DNA of 64,000 nt from Toxotes chatareus (lineage: Eukaryota > Chordata > Actinopteri > Toxotidae): the NCBI GenBank assembly GCA_016801885.1, contig CM028898.1, positions 12,064,858 through 12,128,857 on the forward strand. The letters run 5' to 3'. The notes under the pieces are model-generated. The model was not told the DNA's origin, did no database searches, and worked only from the letters and a program-made list of their open reading frames with translations. How positions within the stretch are numbered: position 1 is the first letter of the stretch; each line of letters starts with the position of its first letter. Position numbers and translations under genes: made by a program. Positions 1 to 13,200 of the stretch are shown here, piece after piece.

Positions 1-255
1 AGACTATATTAAGAGATTATACTAAAGACACAAATTACCAAAACATGATAAGATAATTCATTTAAGCCTGTTTTTAAGCCTAATATTACCAAACATGAAG
101 TTACTGTGGTTATGGTTATGATCAGGTCTAATACTGTAACTGATTTGTGTACTTCCTTGGTTGAATGTTACAAAACCAAATGTGCACCAACAATGGCTAA
201 AGCTGAAACTTTGTCTCTGGTTTGGATTGTTTGACACAGTAAATATTGAGGGTAC

Positions 256-1231
256 CTTATAAAAAATCCATCTCCGGGGGACTCTCTGATCGCAGAGAGG
301 TTGTCCACACAGTTCTGGACCTTGAATGTGATTGTTTCAGCTGGTTTCAACATTTCCAGGTAAGCTTCTTCTTTAGTTTTGTTCTTCATGCTTACACCAT
401 TGTACTGTTAGAAGACATCAGTTACACAAAGGTGTTGACAAAAGTGCACTGAGCTTTGCTGCCAGCACAGAATGACTCATCGTTTTTAGTAACAGCTCGT
501 CAAAAAAACAACGCACAAAAAACAAGAGTTAGTTATGCCTTTATGCTGCTATCAAATCTGCGAAAACGGAGCACCTCTTGAACTGAATATGTAACCGCTT
601 TTGTTCATTCACACAGAGGATATTATTCCTACATTATGTCCAATCATGTGTTCATCAACTGCCCAAATAAACTGTATTGTATACATCACATTCTTAGTGG
701 ATTAAAGTGATTGATAAACACTGCAGGTACCTCCAGTAGCAAGTCTCCAGGGAGCAGGCCATCAGGACTCTTAGCAGGGCTGTCCTCGTCCAGACTCTCC
801 ACAAAGATGCCGTAAAGGTTTCCTCCACAGATCTGAACTCCCAGCTCCACCTGGATCCTCTTCAGCCGCACTAGTCGAGGCTCTGCCGCCCTGCACGAGC
901 TTAAACCAGGAAGCCTGAAGAAAAACCTCACAGTCAGGTTTTGAATTTCACCATAGACTCCACCATGTTGTCTATGCAATGCAAAATGGTCACAAAATAA
1001 TCATCACGATACAAAATATGAAAAGCCCCTGGAAATAAAAATACCAATATAACTTCACAGTTCTACCTGAAGGAGTTGTGAGGGCTGGTGGCAGGAGTGG
1101 TCTGTTTGGACGGCGGCGTCATGGTGCCCTCATCCTGCTCACTCAGGGTATCAGCAACAGAGTGATTGTCTGGGGTGGTGGCTCCGCTGCCTTGGGGTGT
1201 TGGTTGGTTGCTGATGGACTCCATCCGAGAA
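256..1231 (-). CDS. dlg5: dlg5 exons 24-26: linker and PDZ4
   Basis: Exon 1067-1231 encodes SNQPTPQGSGATTPDNHS and DTLSEQDEGTMTPPSKQTTP. Exons 731-914 and 256-404 encode PDZ4: EPRLVRLKRIQ, loop VELGVQICGGNLYGIFVESL, DEDSPAKSPDGLLPGDLLLE, then YNGVSMKNKTKEEAYLEMLK and the end TITFKVQN. The last exon stops at GFFIR|GTACCC in phase 2. Positions 1-255 are intron, with nothing else recognisable. Confidence 0.9.
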
Positions 1232-4200
1232 CTGAGGAGAGCAGAAGAGGTGTGGCGTTGTGTTGTTTTGAATATTTATTCTTTGTTTACTGTTTGCATT
1301 TGCTAATTAATCTCAGTCACATAATCCACTCATTTTGCCTGAGGATAGTTTCGGCAGTGCAGCATGTGATCTGTTTGGTTGTGTACTCATAAGGTGTAGT
1401 TTTCTGTGTACGCAGTGTTTGGTGTTCATGCATTAACTGTATGTAGCAGAACTATTCAAATTAATTTTCTCACATTATACTGGAAACAAATACCAACAGG
1501 AACTGCATCACCAAATTTCTTTGGTTCGTAAAGTTCAAATTATCTAAAATTCATAACCCTTGTCTGTGTAAGTCAGTGTTGTCGTGTTCTTTCCTCCTCT
1601 CCTTCTTACCCTGAACGGGAGTGGTTGCCCAGCTGGAACATGTGAGGATTATACTGAGCCAGAATGGTGACAGTGTCACATTGCTGCCCGATCACCAGCC
1701 GTGCCTGCTGCTCGTTGGCATTGCGAAGGTTGATTCCATTAAACTGGAAACAGCAGTGATTCGTGAGACACAAAGAAATGATCTACCACAGTTAGACATT
1801 TGGTTGAGGCGTCGTGGCTGCTGTACCTCGAGGAGCTGGTCTCCGTACGTTAAACGAGCTTGGTGTGCGATGCTGCCTGCTGTCACTTTGGACACAAACA
1901 CTCCGCCGTTCTCTCCACTGACGATGGAGATCCCCAGTGGCTCAGCTCCTTTCTGTACTGTCACATTGCGTGGCTCCTCCAAGTATGGCCTTCAGGGGAA
2001 AAAGAGGAACATTTTGTACAACTGTGATGTGCTGACATCTGTGGGAAACAATGAAGACTGTTGGCAGGATGTAACATGCAATTCTAAAAACTTGTTGCCT
2101 GCATTCTGCTGTTTCAGCTCAGTGCAGCTCCCTGTACAGTGATTTACTTAAAAAGATTCATTTAAATCAAAGATGCATTGCTAGCCACTACAAAAGATCT
2201 CAACAAGATAAGGGACTTATGCAGGGCATGCCAAGTGCGTTTCAGAATGCAACTCAGCATCATGCCATCATACAAAATTCAGCAGCATTCTGAATAAATA
2301 ACAAGCAGACAAAAGACAATGACTTAAAGGGACAGGCATCCATTAGTCTTTATTATTAGGGCTATTAAACTTTCAAACAAATCCAGGATCACTGCAGCTA
2401 AGCAAGGCTAGAATATAACATTTTCATTTGCATATTTTAGACGGAAGCTCTTGAGATCCGTGCTCTAACAATCTCGCGGTGCATAAACTGCACATGCTAC
2501 AAGCAGCACAGGACAAACCTCAAGCTTCTTAAAGAGAAGAACTTGGGCTTAACTGCCAGTGGAAGTCTGACAGAGGAAGTGTTATAAGAGACAGATCTGA
2601 GAAAAAAAAATGAAGAGAGGAAAGAGAGAGTGTGATCACCCAAACCAGGAGAGAAAGATTTCAGATTATAATGGACAGCAGCAGAGAGGAAAGAGATGTG
2701 GACAAAATGATAGATGGTAAGTCTGTGTTGTAACGGTATGAGATGGAAGCTCGGCTTTGTTTACTGCTTTACAAGCGCTTAATCACAATGAACCAGGCAG
2801 AAGCACAGACAAATGGTGGAAAACAAGTTATGTACTGCTGAATGATGGCAGTATAACAACCCAGACGAGGGGCTGGCCTACCCATCCTTCCTCCTGTCAC
2901 CAACTGGAGCAGGGCTGACTGATATCCTGGGCTGGGTGGAAATGGAGCTCTGTGATTGGCTACTGGTGAAAGACGATGTTTCCAGGTTGACAGGGGACAT
3001 TGGAGGTGTCGGGCTGCTACACTCCGAATGTGAGAGTGAGCCTAGAGAGGCAAGAAAGAAAGGTATGAACTCAGACATGCTGTTTACTGCTGTAATGCTC
3101 ACTGTCAGACGATGGATCTGCCAAACACAACTGTACCTCTGTCAGATCCAGTGGAGCGTGGATAACGAGTCGGAGGGATCTTAATACGCTCTGCCCTAAA
3201 CTGTAAAGTACTCAAAGAGCCTAAAGAAAACAAAGGAACTTTGTTAAAGGGTCAGTTCACCCAAATTAAAAACAAAAAAAACTTTTTCACACTTAAGTCT
3301 GTGAAGGTGCTTAGTGAAAGTGGTGAGCAGCTTTTCCATTGTGACACACTGTTCTGATTAATTACGACAGAGCAAATGTTTAATGTGGTCAGTTACTCAC
3401 TGTCATCACCTCAGCTGAGTCAGACAGATTGTGTTGCATCTTGTTGTTTGGTCAATTTAAATGATAGAGGTCAACACACTGATTAAATATGTGGCCTTTC
3501 CTGTGTGATATACAGTAATACTGCTGACCTTTTAAAACTATTTGTGTGGTCAATAAGAAGAAAAACATGTTTTTGTAATTTAGGTAAACAGACCCTTAAA
3601 CCATGAGAAAATGCAGCAGATTCTTTACAGCACATTTTATGCGTTATGATTTGCCTAAAACTAGGACTCCATACAAACCCAGTCTGGCGCTGGAGGGCAG
3701 GGAGTTGGTGGTGTGAGGTGGCTGGCTGCAGCTCGTCTCAGTCGATTCTCCAGCGCGCTTGTGGCTGAGGTCCAGGCTTAGGCGACCTTGATGTTGGGGG
3801 CTAAAAGTGGAGGAAAAGGCCTCAGTAAGTCCCTGGGCAGTCAATTATTCAAGATTTGCTACATGCCATCTGTTCATGAGATCTAGGACAGGGTAAACAC
3901 TGTTGTTTCGTCTGACTAACAATCAAAAACCCCCAAATATTCCATTTAAAATAACATTAAACAGAAAATGTTATGCACTTTTGATTGGGAAACACCATCA
4001 GCTGTCAAAATTGTTATTTATTCATCAACAAGTTGTTTGAACACTCAACAATACGGGCTGAAAGTGAAAAAGTAATTTATTGATTACTCACAGGAGGAGC
4101 TGGACTAACTCTCCACTGGATATAGGGGGCTTTTTCACAGAGAACATTTTGACATGCCACAGGGGGAAAAGCACAGATGTAAAAAAAAGAAAAGAAAATT

Positions 4201-7200
4201 AAAGATGGCTGAATTTCATTTAGCTGCTTCAGTTACACGGTCCTGTTATTGTGCATGCTGGCTCACTGCCATACTGTCATGGCTTACTGAGGCACTTGAA
4301 TAGAACAGAATTAATTCTATTATTATGTTAATGTTATTAGAAACACTTGTGCTTTTCCTCCTATGACAAGTCAAAATGTCTGCTGTTAAAAAGGCCTATT
4401 AGTGTGAACAAAGAAAAATGCAATGAGCAGACTGACAGGTGTAAACACCTTGTGTGTGAATGTGGGTGGACTCCCGAGCTGGGAGCTGGAGGACAGTTGT
4501 TACTCTGGATCTCATGGCTCCAGGCCGTGTAAACCGGGTTCCTCATTACAGCCGTCACAGCAGGACACGGGGCTAAACCTCGCTGTGCTGGGTCTGGAAA
4601 ATCACAAAGGACAAGAAAAAAAAATAAGAAAAGATCAGATCAAACTCTCAGTTGTGGTAAAAAAGAATTGTACAAATGCATATAATTATGAAATATAAAT
4701 AAATTATGGCAATCACAAGTGCATCTTCCTGTTCCCAAGCAGGAAGATGAAAGAGTATAGAGACTCTTAACATCCTTTGATCCACGAATGTTGTGTTCAG
4801 ATGGTGGTGGAAAACACCTTGGCTCATTGGTTACTTATTCAGATGACTTACGTGCTGCAATGCTGCCGTAGCTGGGAGGTGCAAAGGGCATGCTGTACCG
4901 ATTAGTTCTCATAGGAGAAAAGCGCAATAAGTCCATCGGCTCTGGGGAGTGCTCGTCATTAGAGAAACTCTGTACCTGCAAAAAGCAATCAAACAGCTAA
5001 TAAGTTTAGGGCTGCAACTGTCAATTGTTCTCCTAATGATTTTTTAAATTAATCAGATGATTAATTGAGGTCAGGAAACAATAACACTCCCATCACTAGT
5101 TTCAATACTCAAACGTGCCTTTAAATTACTGGTTTTATTCAACTAACAGTCAAATCCTCACAGCAATCATCCTGTTTGGCATTTCTGTCTGCTGGTGATT
5201 CCTTTTGATGATCAAATAAAACCAGTAAATCAGCCAACTGTTTCACCACTGAATAAGATCTACCAGGAATTCAGAAAGGGAAGACAGAAGCATGCGGTTT
5301 ACTGGAGACATGCATGTGTCAAAATGGATGCCAGATCACAAGGCCTGTGTCTCAGTTACCTGCATGGGAACTGGGATGTGTAATGGAGTCACATTTCTCC
5401 GCAGTGCTGGTGCTGATTTGGGGCGGTACCTCCTCTTTTCGTGATCCTCTGCCCTGCGTCGACTCCCCTCCTCCTCAGCAGGCTTCTTAGCTGCGCTCTT
5501 GGTCTCTCCTGGAGGAGCATCGGTGTAATAGAGCTGGTTCCCTGTCTCCCCCTCGTCCTGTGGGCTTTTAGCTTGAGCTGGGGAGGCCGGGGGAGTGCCA
5601 GTGGTGATGGTAGAGTCTGATGCTGAGCTGTTCTGCTGCCGATGTTTGAACCTGAACGAGTCGCTTCTGGCGGGCGGGGTGGGTGGGGTCTGAGCGGATT
5701 CAGATATTGAGCTCTGTGGCGAGTGCTTGGGCAACTGGGAGACAGACATGTAGTCCAACTTCGGGGGGACCTCAGGTCTCCTGAAAGTGTTCACGTCAAA
5801 GATGGATTTCCTCTGTTTTGGTTTTTTGTAGATGGACAGTTGGGCGCACTCAGGAATCGAGGCTCCCACTATTACTTTGGGCCACGTGCCTCCGCTTGGC
5901 TTGGCTGGTGAGCCCTGCACTCGGTCCACAGCTGGCTGAGGTGAGCTGCAGTCGGAGAGCACAGGGGTGAAGGTGAAGGGACGATGGTGGAGCTCCTGCC
6001 TCCTGTAGCAGAAGTCCGGGTGGGGTTCGGAGGGAGTGTGCGAGGTGGAAAGGGAGCGGGAGTGTAGAGAGCTGTTGGAAAAGGGCTTGTGGTGGGAATG
6101 AGCACTACTGCTGCTGCTGTCCAGAGAGTCACCTGTGTCCTTACACACCTCCTCCCCTCTGCCACCCAAGTCACAGCTGCAAATGTCTGTTTGTGTGGAG
6201 CAGTTATGCTTGGAGCAGTTGTGCTTGGAGTTCCTGCAGTTCCTAGAGTGGACCTCACAGGACTGGAGCCGAGAGATCTTCTCCGAGTCTTTCAAACCAT
6301 CAAATAAACTCTGACCAGAACAGCTCTGTGGGAGGAACTGTTGAGGAAGGGAGAGAAGTAAATAAATAAAAACTTATTTTACTTTACTTATTTTAGAAAT
6401 ATTAAGAATTTAAAGAATAAAGTGAACATCTCTGCAAACAAAACCTCAGTGACTCACAGTAGGAAGTGAGACTGATGTGCCAACCCAGTGTGTGAGACAT
6501 TCACCATGCAAAAAGCTAAAGATAATCCTTTTACTAAAAGTTCCCAGTAGACTTTTGTCCAGTAAGATATGTTTTGTTTTTAAACATAATTTGTAGCTGT
6601 TATATGAAACTTTGTTGTTGGTGAGTATTATACACAAAAAGAGTAATTGATTTCACAATTTTCAGTGTCACGGAGGTTGTTGAAGATTTACAACTGTTTA
6701 CGAATATTACCTTCACGAGGGAGATGCTGAGAGAATCGCGACAGTTCCTCAGAAGAGACTCACATTCAGAGAGTGGCTTGTTGTCAAGAGCGATTCCATT
6801 GATCTGGAGTGCAAGTAAAAGAAAATCCCAGAAATTACAACTCACTTCCTAGGACAACATGACAAATATACTGGACATATCCATGGACATTACTGCACTG
6901 CAGTGGTGGAGGGGCTGTGATGGTGGCAACACAGTTTCATACACATCTAAGAAAACAAAATAGTAACATTTTTGTGAAAGTTGTAGTTTAACTGTCACTC
7001 TTTAAGAAAAACCTTGGTCACTGAACGCTAACTACCAAGACAGTAATCTGTGAAGTATATATTGTGCACTTGATAGTAGTAGCATAAAGTACAGATTTGG
7101 GACACAGGTTGTACTGGGTTGGTTAAAAACAACATGTTTGTGGTCAGTAGAGGGCACTAGAGGCCATTGTCAATGCCCAGTATCTTTCTCATGTCTTTGA

Positions 7201-10200
7201 ATGCGAATAATCACTTTCTATATAACTTAACCAGGTTTTTGGGCAGCATACTCACAGCTAACAGTCTGTCACCAACAGTAAGAGCACAGTCTCTAGCAGC
7301 TGGACTGCCTGGAGCCAAAGTGGCAACAAACACTCCGCTTTCAAGGCCTATGCCGCAATCTGCAGGGTAAGAAAGAGAAAATATATTTGTGAGTTATCCA
7401 AAATAATGAGCAAATATACAGTTTAACAACTGTCAATTTGACTTATTATTTAGCAATAAGTACATTCATCACTATTTTCTTGTAATGGAATGTCATTAGT
7501 GCTTGTTTATAGCAGGGATTTTAATGGTAAAGTTTATTTCTTAATTGGAGCTTGAAGCTGACCTTTCTGTCCAGTCAGGTTTATCTGGATCGGAGTGACA
7601 ATCCGCCCTCCTAGTGACTTCCTTCTGCGAACCACCATATTGATCACCCCCTCTCCGCTCAGCACCGCTTTGATCACCTGCTTCCTGTCCTTATTGGTCA
7701 GGTCCACATCATTAATTTTCAGCAACCAATCGTTCACCCTGCGAAGAGAGAACAGGGGGATGATTTGATGAATCAAGCTCTCAAAAAGAAAATAAGGACA
7801 CAAAATACAAAGCAGGACTAGATTTCAAACCTTAATGTTTCTTGAGTACTGACCAAAATGTGTAAAAGCAACAGTTCAAATGACACCCTGTGATGATAAA
7901 ATTTGATGGTGGCAAAGCAGTAAGACATTTACCTTAATCTTCCTTCAGCAATACTTCCTTTATCCACCTTACTGACAAATATGCCACAGTCTCCAGGTAA
8001 ATAGGGATCATTTACCCCTTCAGCGATATCAAACCCAAGTGCTTTCAAATCCATATCCTGAAAAAAAACATATTACACATATTAACACTATAAAGGTTTC
8101 GCTGCACATTGAGTATTTGATTAATTCAAAGGTAATATACCGAACATATGCCAGGGAAAATGTTAAGATCACAATGTTTCTTACTCTGTGCTTCTCAAAT
8201 TCAACAACTTCTGTCTCCCACTCCATTGAGTCCGTGTCGATGGCTGAATCGTGTGAACTGTGAGCCATCAGCTGACGAAACCTTGCTTCCTCTTCTAACT
8301 GGTCCTCCATCTTTTCTCTGCAGGAAACATAAAGTCTGAGGTTCTTAAATAAAGTATAGTCACAGTATAGGAGTTCTCGGAACTTTATTAAGTCAGTGAG
8401 ATAATTTCTCCACTGGGTGGCACCAAAGATATGCCAAGACATCTACACCCTGGATCCCCAAACAAAAGGACCACAGACTCGTACACACGGGGAACTTAAA
8501 GGATAACATTCAACTTTAAAACCTAAATTTAGAGCAGATGGCATAAGTCTGGCAAGTACATAAAAAAAAAGCATGAAGGAATGACTCACTTTAGTTCTTT
8601 GAGCTCCCGTGCAGCGTCGTTCTTCTGCTTCCTCATGTCATCCAGATTCCTCAGAGCATCTGCCAGATCACTGACAGCTCTGTCCCTCTCTCGCCTCAGG
8701 TTGTCACATAGCGTGCTGATAAACAAATTTTCGTAAGGAAGCGCACAAAAGGCAAACAATTCTATTTTAGGTTAAGTCTCTCTCCACTATCATGCAATGT
8801 TAATTTAACATATTTCCAATAACAAACACAGATATCTTTTCAACCAAGCCCTTACCGTATGCTCTCCCTCTCTGCCACTATCTTGTCCCTCTCCTGAAAG
8901 GCCCAGTCCCGTCGACACTTGGCTACCTCGGCCTCCTGCAGGGCCTCCTTCAGCTCCTGAGAGATGGCCTCGTACTGCTTCCTCAGCATCTCGATCTCCT
9001 TGTTGGCTCGTTCCATGTCCATAGTGGCAGAGTCTTGTTTCTGGAGGGGTTGAAGGGTATGATAAAATGACTGGAGTACACACAGAATGTAAGCAGATAA
9101 GTGCTTTAGTCTAATATGGTCCTTGATTGTGTGATAGACACAGTTTGAAGAATTAAGATCAATTTCATCATTTATGAGCCATTTTCCCGGCAACAAATAT
9201 TTTTTCTCCCACACATTTACGAGACACTTGCAGCTGTGTTCATTCCAACAGCATTTCCTAAGAAGAGGTCCTGATGCACAAGCTCTGGCAAAAATCGCAC
9301 ATAGTTGTGTGAACCTAGCTCAACTTTTGCATCAACACAGTGTAACATCATCCAGCAACGTCTGCCAATCAAATACATGGAAACACACATATCACTGGTA
9401 GAGAACTTTGTAACCTGAATGGTGTAATTCTTCTTTTAACCTTGCAATTGTCATCCACGGTAAGATTGCAGCAATGAACTCTTGCAGCTGTGCAGTGTTT
9501 CAGTGTGTGTTAAGTCTTCAAACCCATTGACTTTATTTTTAAGTTTCTTCTCCGGACATCCACCCCAGTGATGTCCCTTACATTTTTTTATGCAATCTGA
9601 AGGGTTTACTAGATGCCTTTAAGGAAAAAGGATCTGCATTTAGTACATGGTGAGCTTAGAGAAATCAACATTTTTCAAAAGAAGACCCAAGGGACATTTT
9701 TCATCATGTTTAACCATAAAAACCTAAAATAAATTGCTGTAAACTAAAAACGCAACTTCCTCCCATGATGTCTTGTAAAGGTAGTTTGAAGCGTAACGGT
9801 CATAGATTGGATTAGGTGGTGTGGTTTGAAGTGGGTCAGATATAGTATAATGAATGTACGTCTCACAGAAAGTCTGCTTTTGTATCTGTAGCACATGCTC
9901 TCTCTCTCTTTAAATAACTATACAACAGGCAGACTGTCAAGTACAGCGAGACCATTAATTAAGTCCATAGCTAAGTTAATTCCATTAGACTTTACTGTGC
10001 TGTTATTTGGGTTAATTATCCATTTTTGACACTGCAGTCTTCTTGTGCACTTCAAACTCAGGGAGAACCTTTTCACTGCAATTGCTGGTAATCTTCTAAT
10101 GCAGGAATCTCAGGATTTTCATTGCAATTAATCTGACAATCACACTAAAGCATAGTGTAATGTGTGATACACACATCTCGCAACAAAATCAATGTGTGGA

Positions 10201-13200
10201 AACCCGCCATCTGCTGAAAAAAACATTTACTACTACTATATGAGATGGGATGAAGGGATTATTGTCAGTGGAATAAATCAATCCCTCCATTCGTAATGAT
10301 AAATCTCCCGTCTGTCTGGATACCTGTCTGGCCTGGTAATACTCCCGTAGCAGCTGGTCCCTCTGGATGATGGCCTCTGTCCTCTCCTTGCGGGCCACGT
10401 CCCTCTCCTCACGCACCGTCTCAATGTCCTTGCAGGCCTGGCTCAGCTCTTTCTGGGCCTCGGCCTTGTCCTTCACCTCGTGGCAGTATTTCTCCAGCAG
10501 CTCGTTCTTTTCACAGATGGCCCGGTCCCTGTCCACCAATGCTGATGCCAACTCCTTCACATCCCAAAAACATTAACAGTGATAGAGATTAAAAGCAAAT
10601 ACTCATAACTTCCTGAATTTCACATTCCAAAGTGATACATAATAAGTGTTTGTTATTCATTTCGATGAGAATTTCAATGTCTAGAGGATTTTTATTTTTT
10701 CATTTTTTTATATGATTTTATTTTTCATTGTCTCTTCTACTAATCTGCTACTTTGGCCTGTTTTTCATGCCAGTGCAATGCTATAATTTTCAAGGCTCTG
10801 ATCGAAATAAGTCTAAGTCTTCTCCCACTTCTCCAAATAAAACGATGAACCTAATTTAATTTGCATTATGAGACTAAGAGGCCCTTGTTTCAGCTGTTAC
10901 CTGTCGGAGAGCCTCAAGCTCCTCGTTGGCCACCCGTCTCTCCGAGGAAGTGTTCTTCAGCTTGGCCTCTGCCATCTCCAGCCCGGTCTGAAGCCTGTCA
11001 ACTTCTTTAATCACTTGGTCCCGTTCGCTCATGATCAGACGGTACTCACTGATCACAGAGTCCCGCTCCTCCTTGTATTTCTCACAGTCCTTCACCGCCT
11101 TGAGCTGTTGGGTCTTGAGCCGTGTCGCCTCTGACTGCAGCCGCTCCATCTCTCGCTGCAGCTCCTTGTTCTGGGCTGCAGCCTTGGACAGTTCCTGCTG
11201 CGTGCTGTCAAACCTATTTGACAAATTGAGAGCGCTTTTACTGCTTTTTCTAAATTTTTATACTTTGCAGACTAATATTTTCTGTTGTGCAAAAACAAAA
11301 CATGACTAGTAAGAACAGAGGCAGGCAAGAATCAAGCTTTAAGTCTCAGAGTCATAAAAGAAAAAAAGGTTAAAATGGGAAAGCATCTGCCCATCTGCAA
11401 AGCTTCTTCTGCCTTGGATTAAGAATGTTTTAAGTACTGCGCAGATTTGACCTTGGCATTCAACTCAAGTACTGAGTTTATAGCAAAGTTTGCTGTTAAT
11501 CCTTCCACTTTTTACAGCTGCCGAGTGTGTGCGTCTGTGCAGCTTTTAGAGCCACTGATTTTGTGTGTCCATGCTATTCCCAGCTTTACCTTCTTATAGA
11601 CGAGGAGTACTGCTGCTGATAGTGGATGGCAGCATCTCTCTGTTTCAGTAGCATGTCCAGCTGTTTCTGCAGACGGTGGTTCTCCTCCTCTGCCTGGTCC
11701 AGACGACTCAGGTCTTCATTGTGACTGGCCGTCTTTTCATTGTAGCGCTTCCTCAGAGCCTCATAGTCACCCTTCAAGGCCTCCAGCTTGTCCACAGCTG
11801 TGTCATACAGCTTGTTGAGGACATCAGATGACCCCTCTCTCATCACCTGGAAATGACATTATTCAGGTGTCTTACTGAATTAGACAGGCAGAGTGACACA
11901 CCTCGTTTGGTGGTGCATTTACCTAAGCAGAATGAGGATGCTGCAAAACAATGCAACGGACTGTTTCAGTATATGGCACAGAAAAGTAACTTCATCTCTT
12001 AAGTAATCAATTAAGGCATAGGCACTCCACTGTGTGCTGAGGTAGCAGGCCAGAGCAAGACTTAAAGCCAGATTCTGCAGAGAGAAGAGCTTTAGTTTAA
12101 TGGAGAAAATGTACAAAAATAGTCATGCTTAACCAGTGCTTTTGTTTTCAGAAAGGTTAGACTGTCTGCAACTCTTAGTGCCATGGAAAAAGATTAAAAT
12201 ATAAGAGCATTGTAAAACTGATTGTAAAAACTTACAAGATCCCCTTGAAAAAGTGGGCCTTGGTCCACGTACAATCAGACCCAGTGCAGTTTGTTTCCAT
12301 TGCGAACAGCATCTTACCCCCCTCTGTCTATCCCTACGTTTCCTTTCATGTTTCTATCTGTTATTATTTAGAACATATGAGATCAATTTGCAGTCTTGAC
12401 TAATAATCCTCACAATTAAAGACATTTCTTTGTGAACAAGACGCCTGTCAGCTGATATGACTTCATAAAAAAAAAAAAAAAAAACAACAACAAAAGAACA
12501 CATCTCACACAAGAGAAAGTGTTGTATGTCACTGGCATCTAACAACTACATAACTAAGTTTGGCCTCGGCCTTTGGCCTGACATCACAGAGCTAATTTGA
12601 CTCCTAATTTGACTGTTCCTGAACAGTAGTTTACCTAAAGATGACACAAACTCTGGAGACAATGAGGCATCTCTTGTTGCTATCAAAGAGCCATGTAAGA
12701 CATTCCCAATGGTTCAAGTCAAGTCAATTTTATGGTTATGTAAGGTATTGCTAACATGTAATGATCTGATCTTCTGACTGAAGTGAGGCTGAATATATGT
12801 CAGACAGAGTAACAGTAAAAGACATAGGTTAAGTCATTTGTCTAATGTGAAAGCATGTTTTGATCGATGGGAGACATGGAAGGACCCATCATCTGACCCC
12901 ATTTCTCTCAATGATGTCGTCCTCTTGGAAGTAATGGTCACCGAGAGAGAAATAAATTGATTTCTCTCTCAAATGTCAAGATCCAAATGATTGCATCTCA
13001 AGGGCAATCAAAGGTGGACATGAGTGTCCTAGTACTACAGCATGCGGAGACAGTATGCACCTGTTTGTGTTTGTGAATGCATCTGTGTTGGTGCATGAGC
13101 ATAAATACAGATGGGACTGCCAGTTGCACAGGTACCTGCTGGTGCAGCATCCTCATATCAGCCACCTCTCTCTGATCGTCATCATGCAGTCTCCTCAGTT

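Noticed and set aside
3401..3414. A 14-bp microexon candidate with good acceptor and GTGAGT donor that would repair the dlg5 phase
   Set aside because: An upstream acceptor of exon 20 (start 3220) restores the frame and gives the conserved peptide. The candidate also lies inside the MITE-like insert and encodes no conserved residues.
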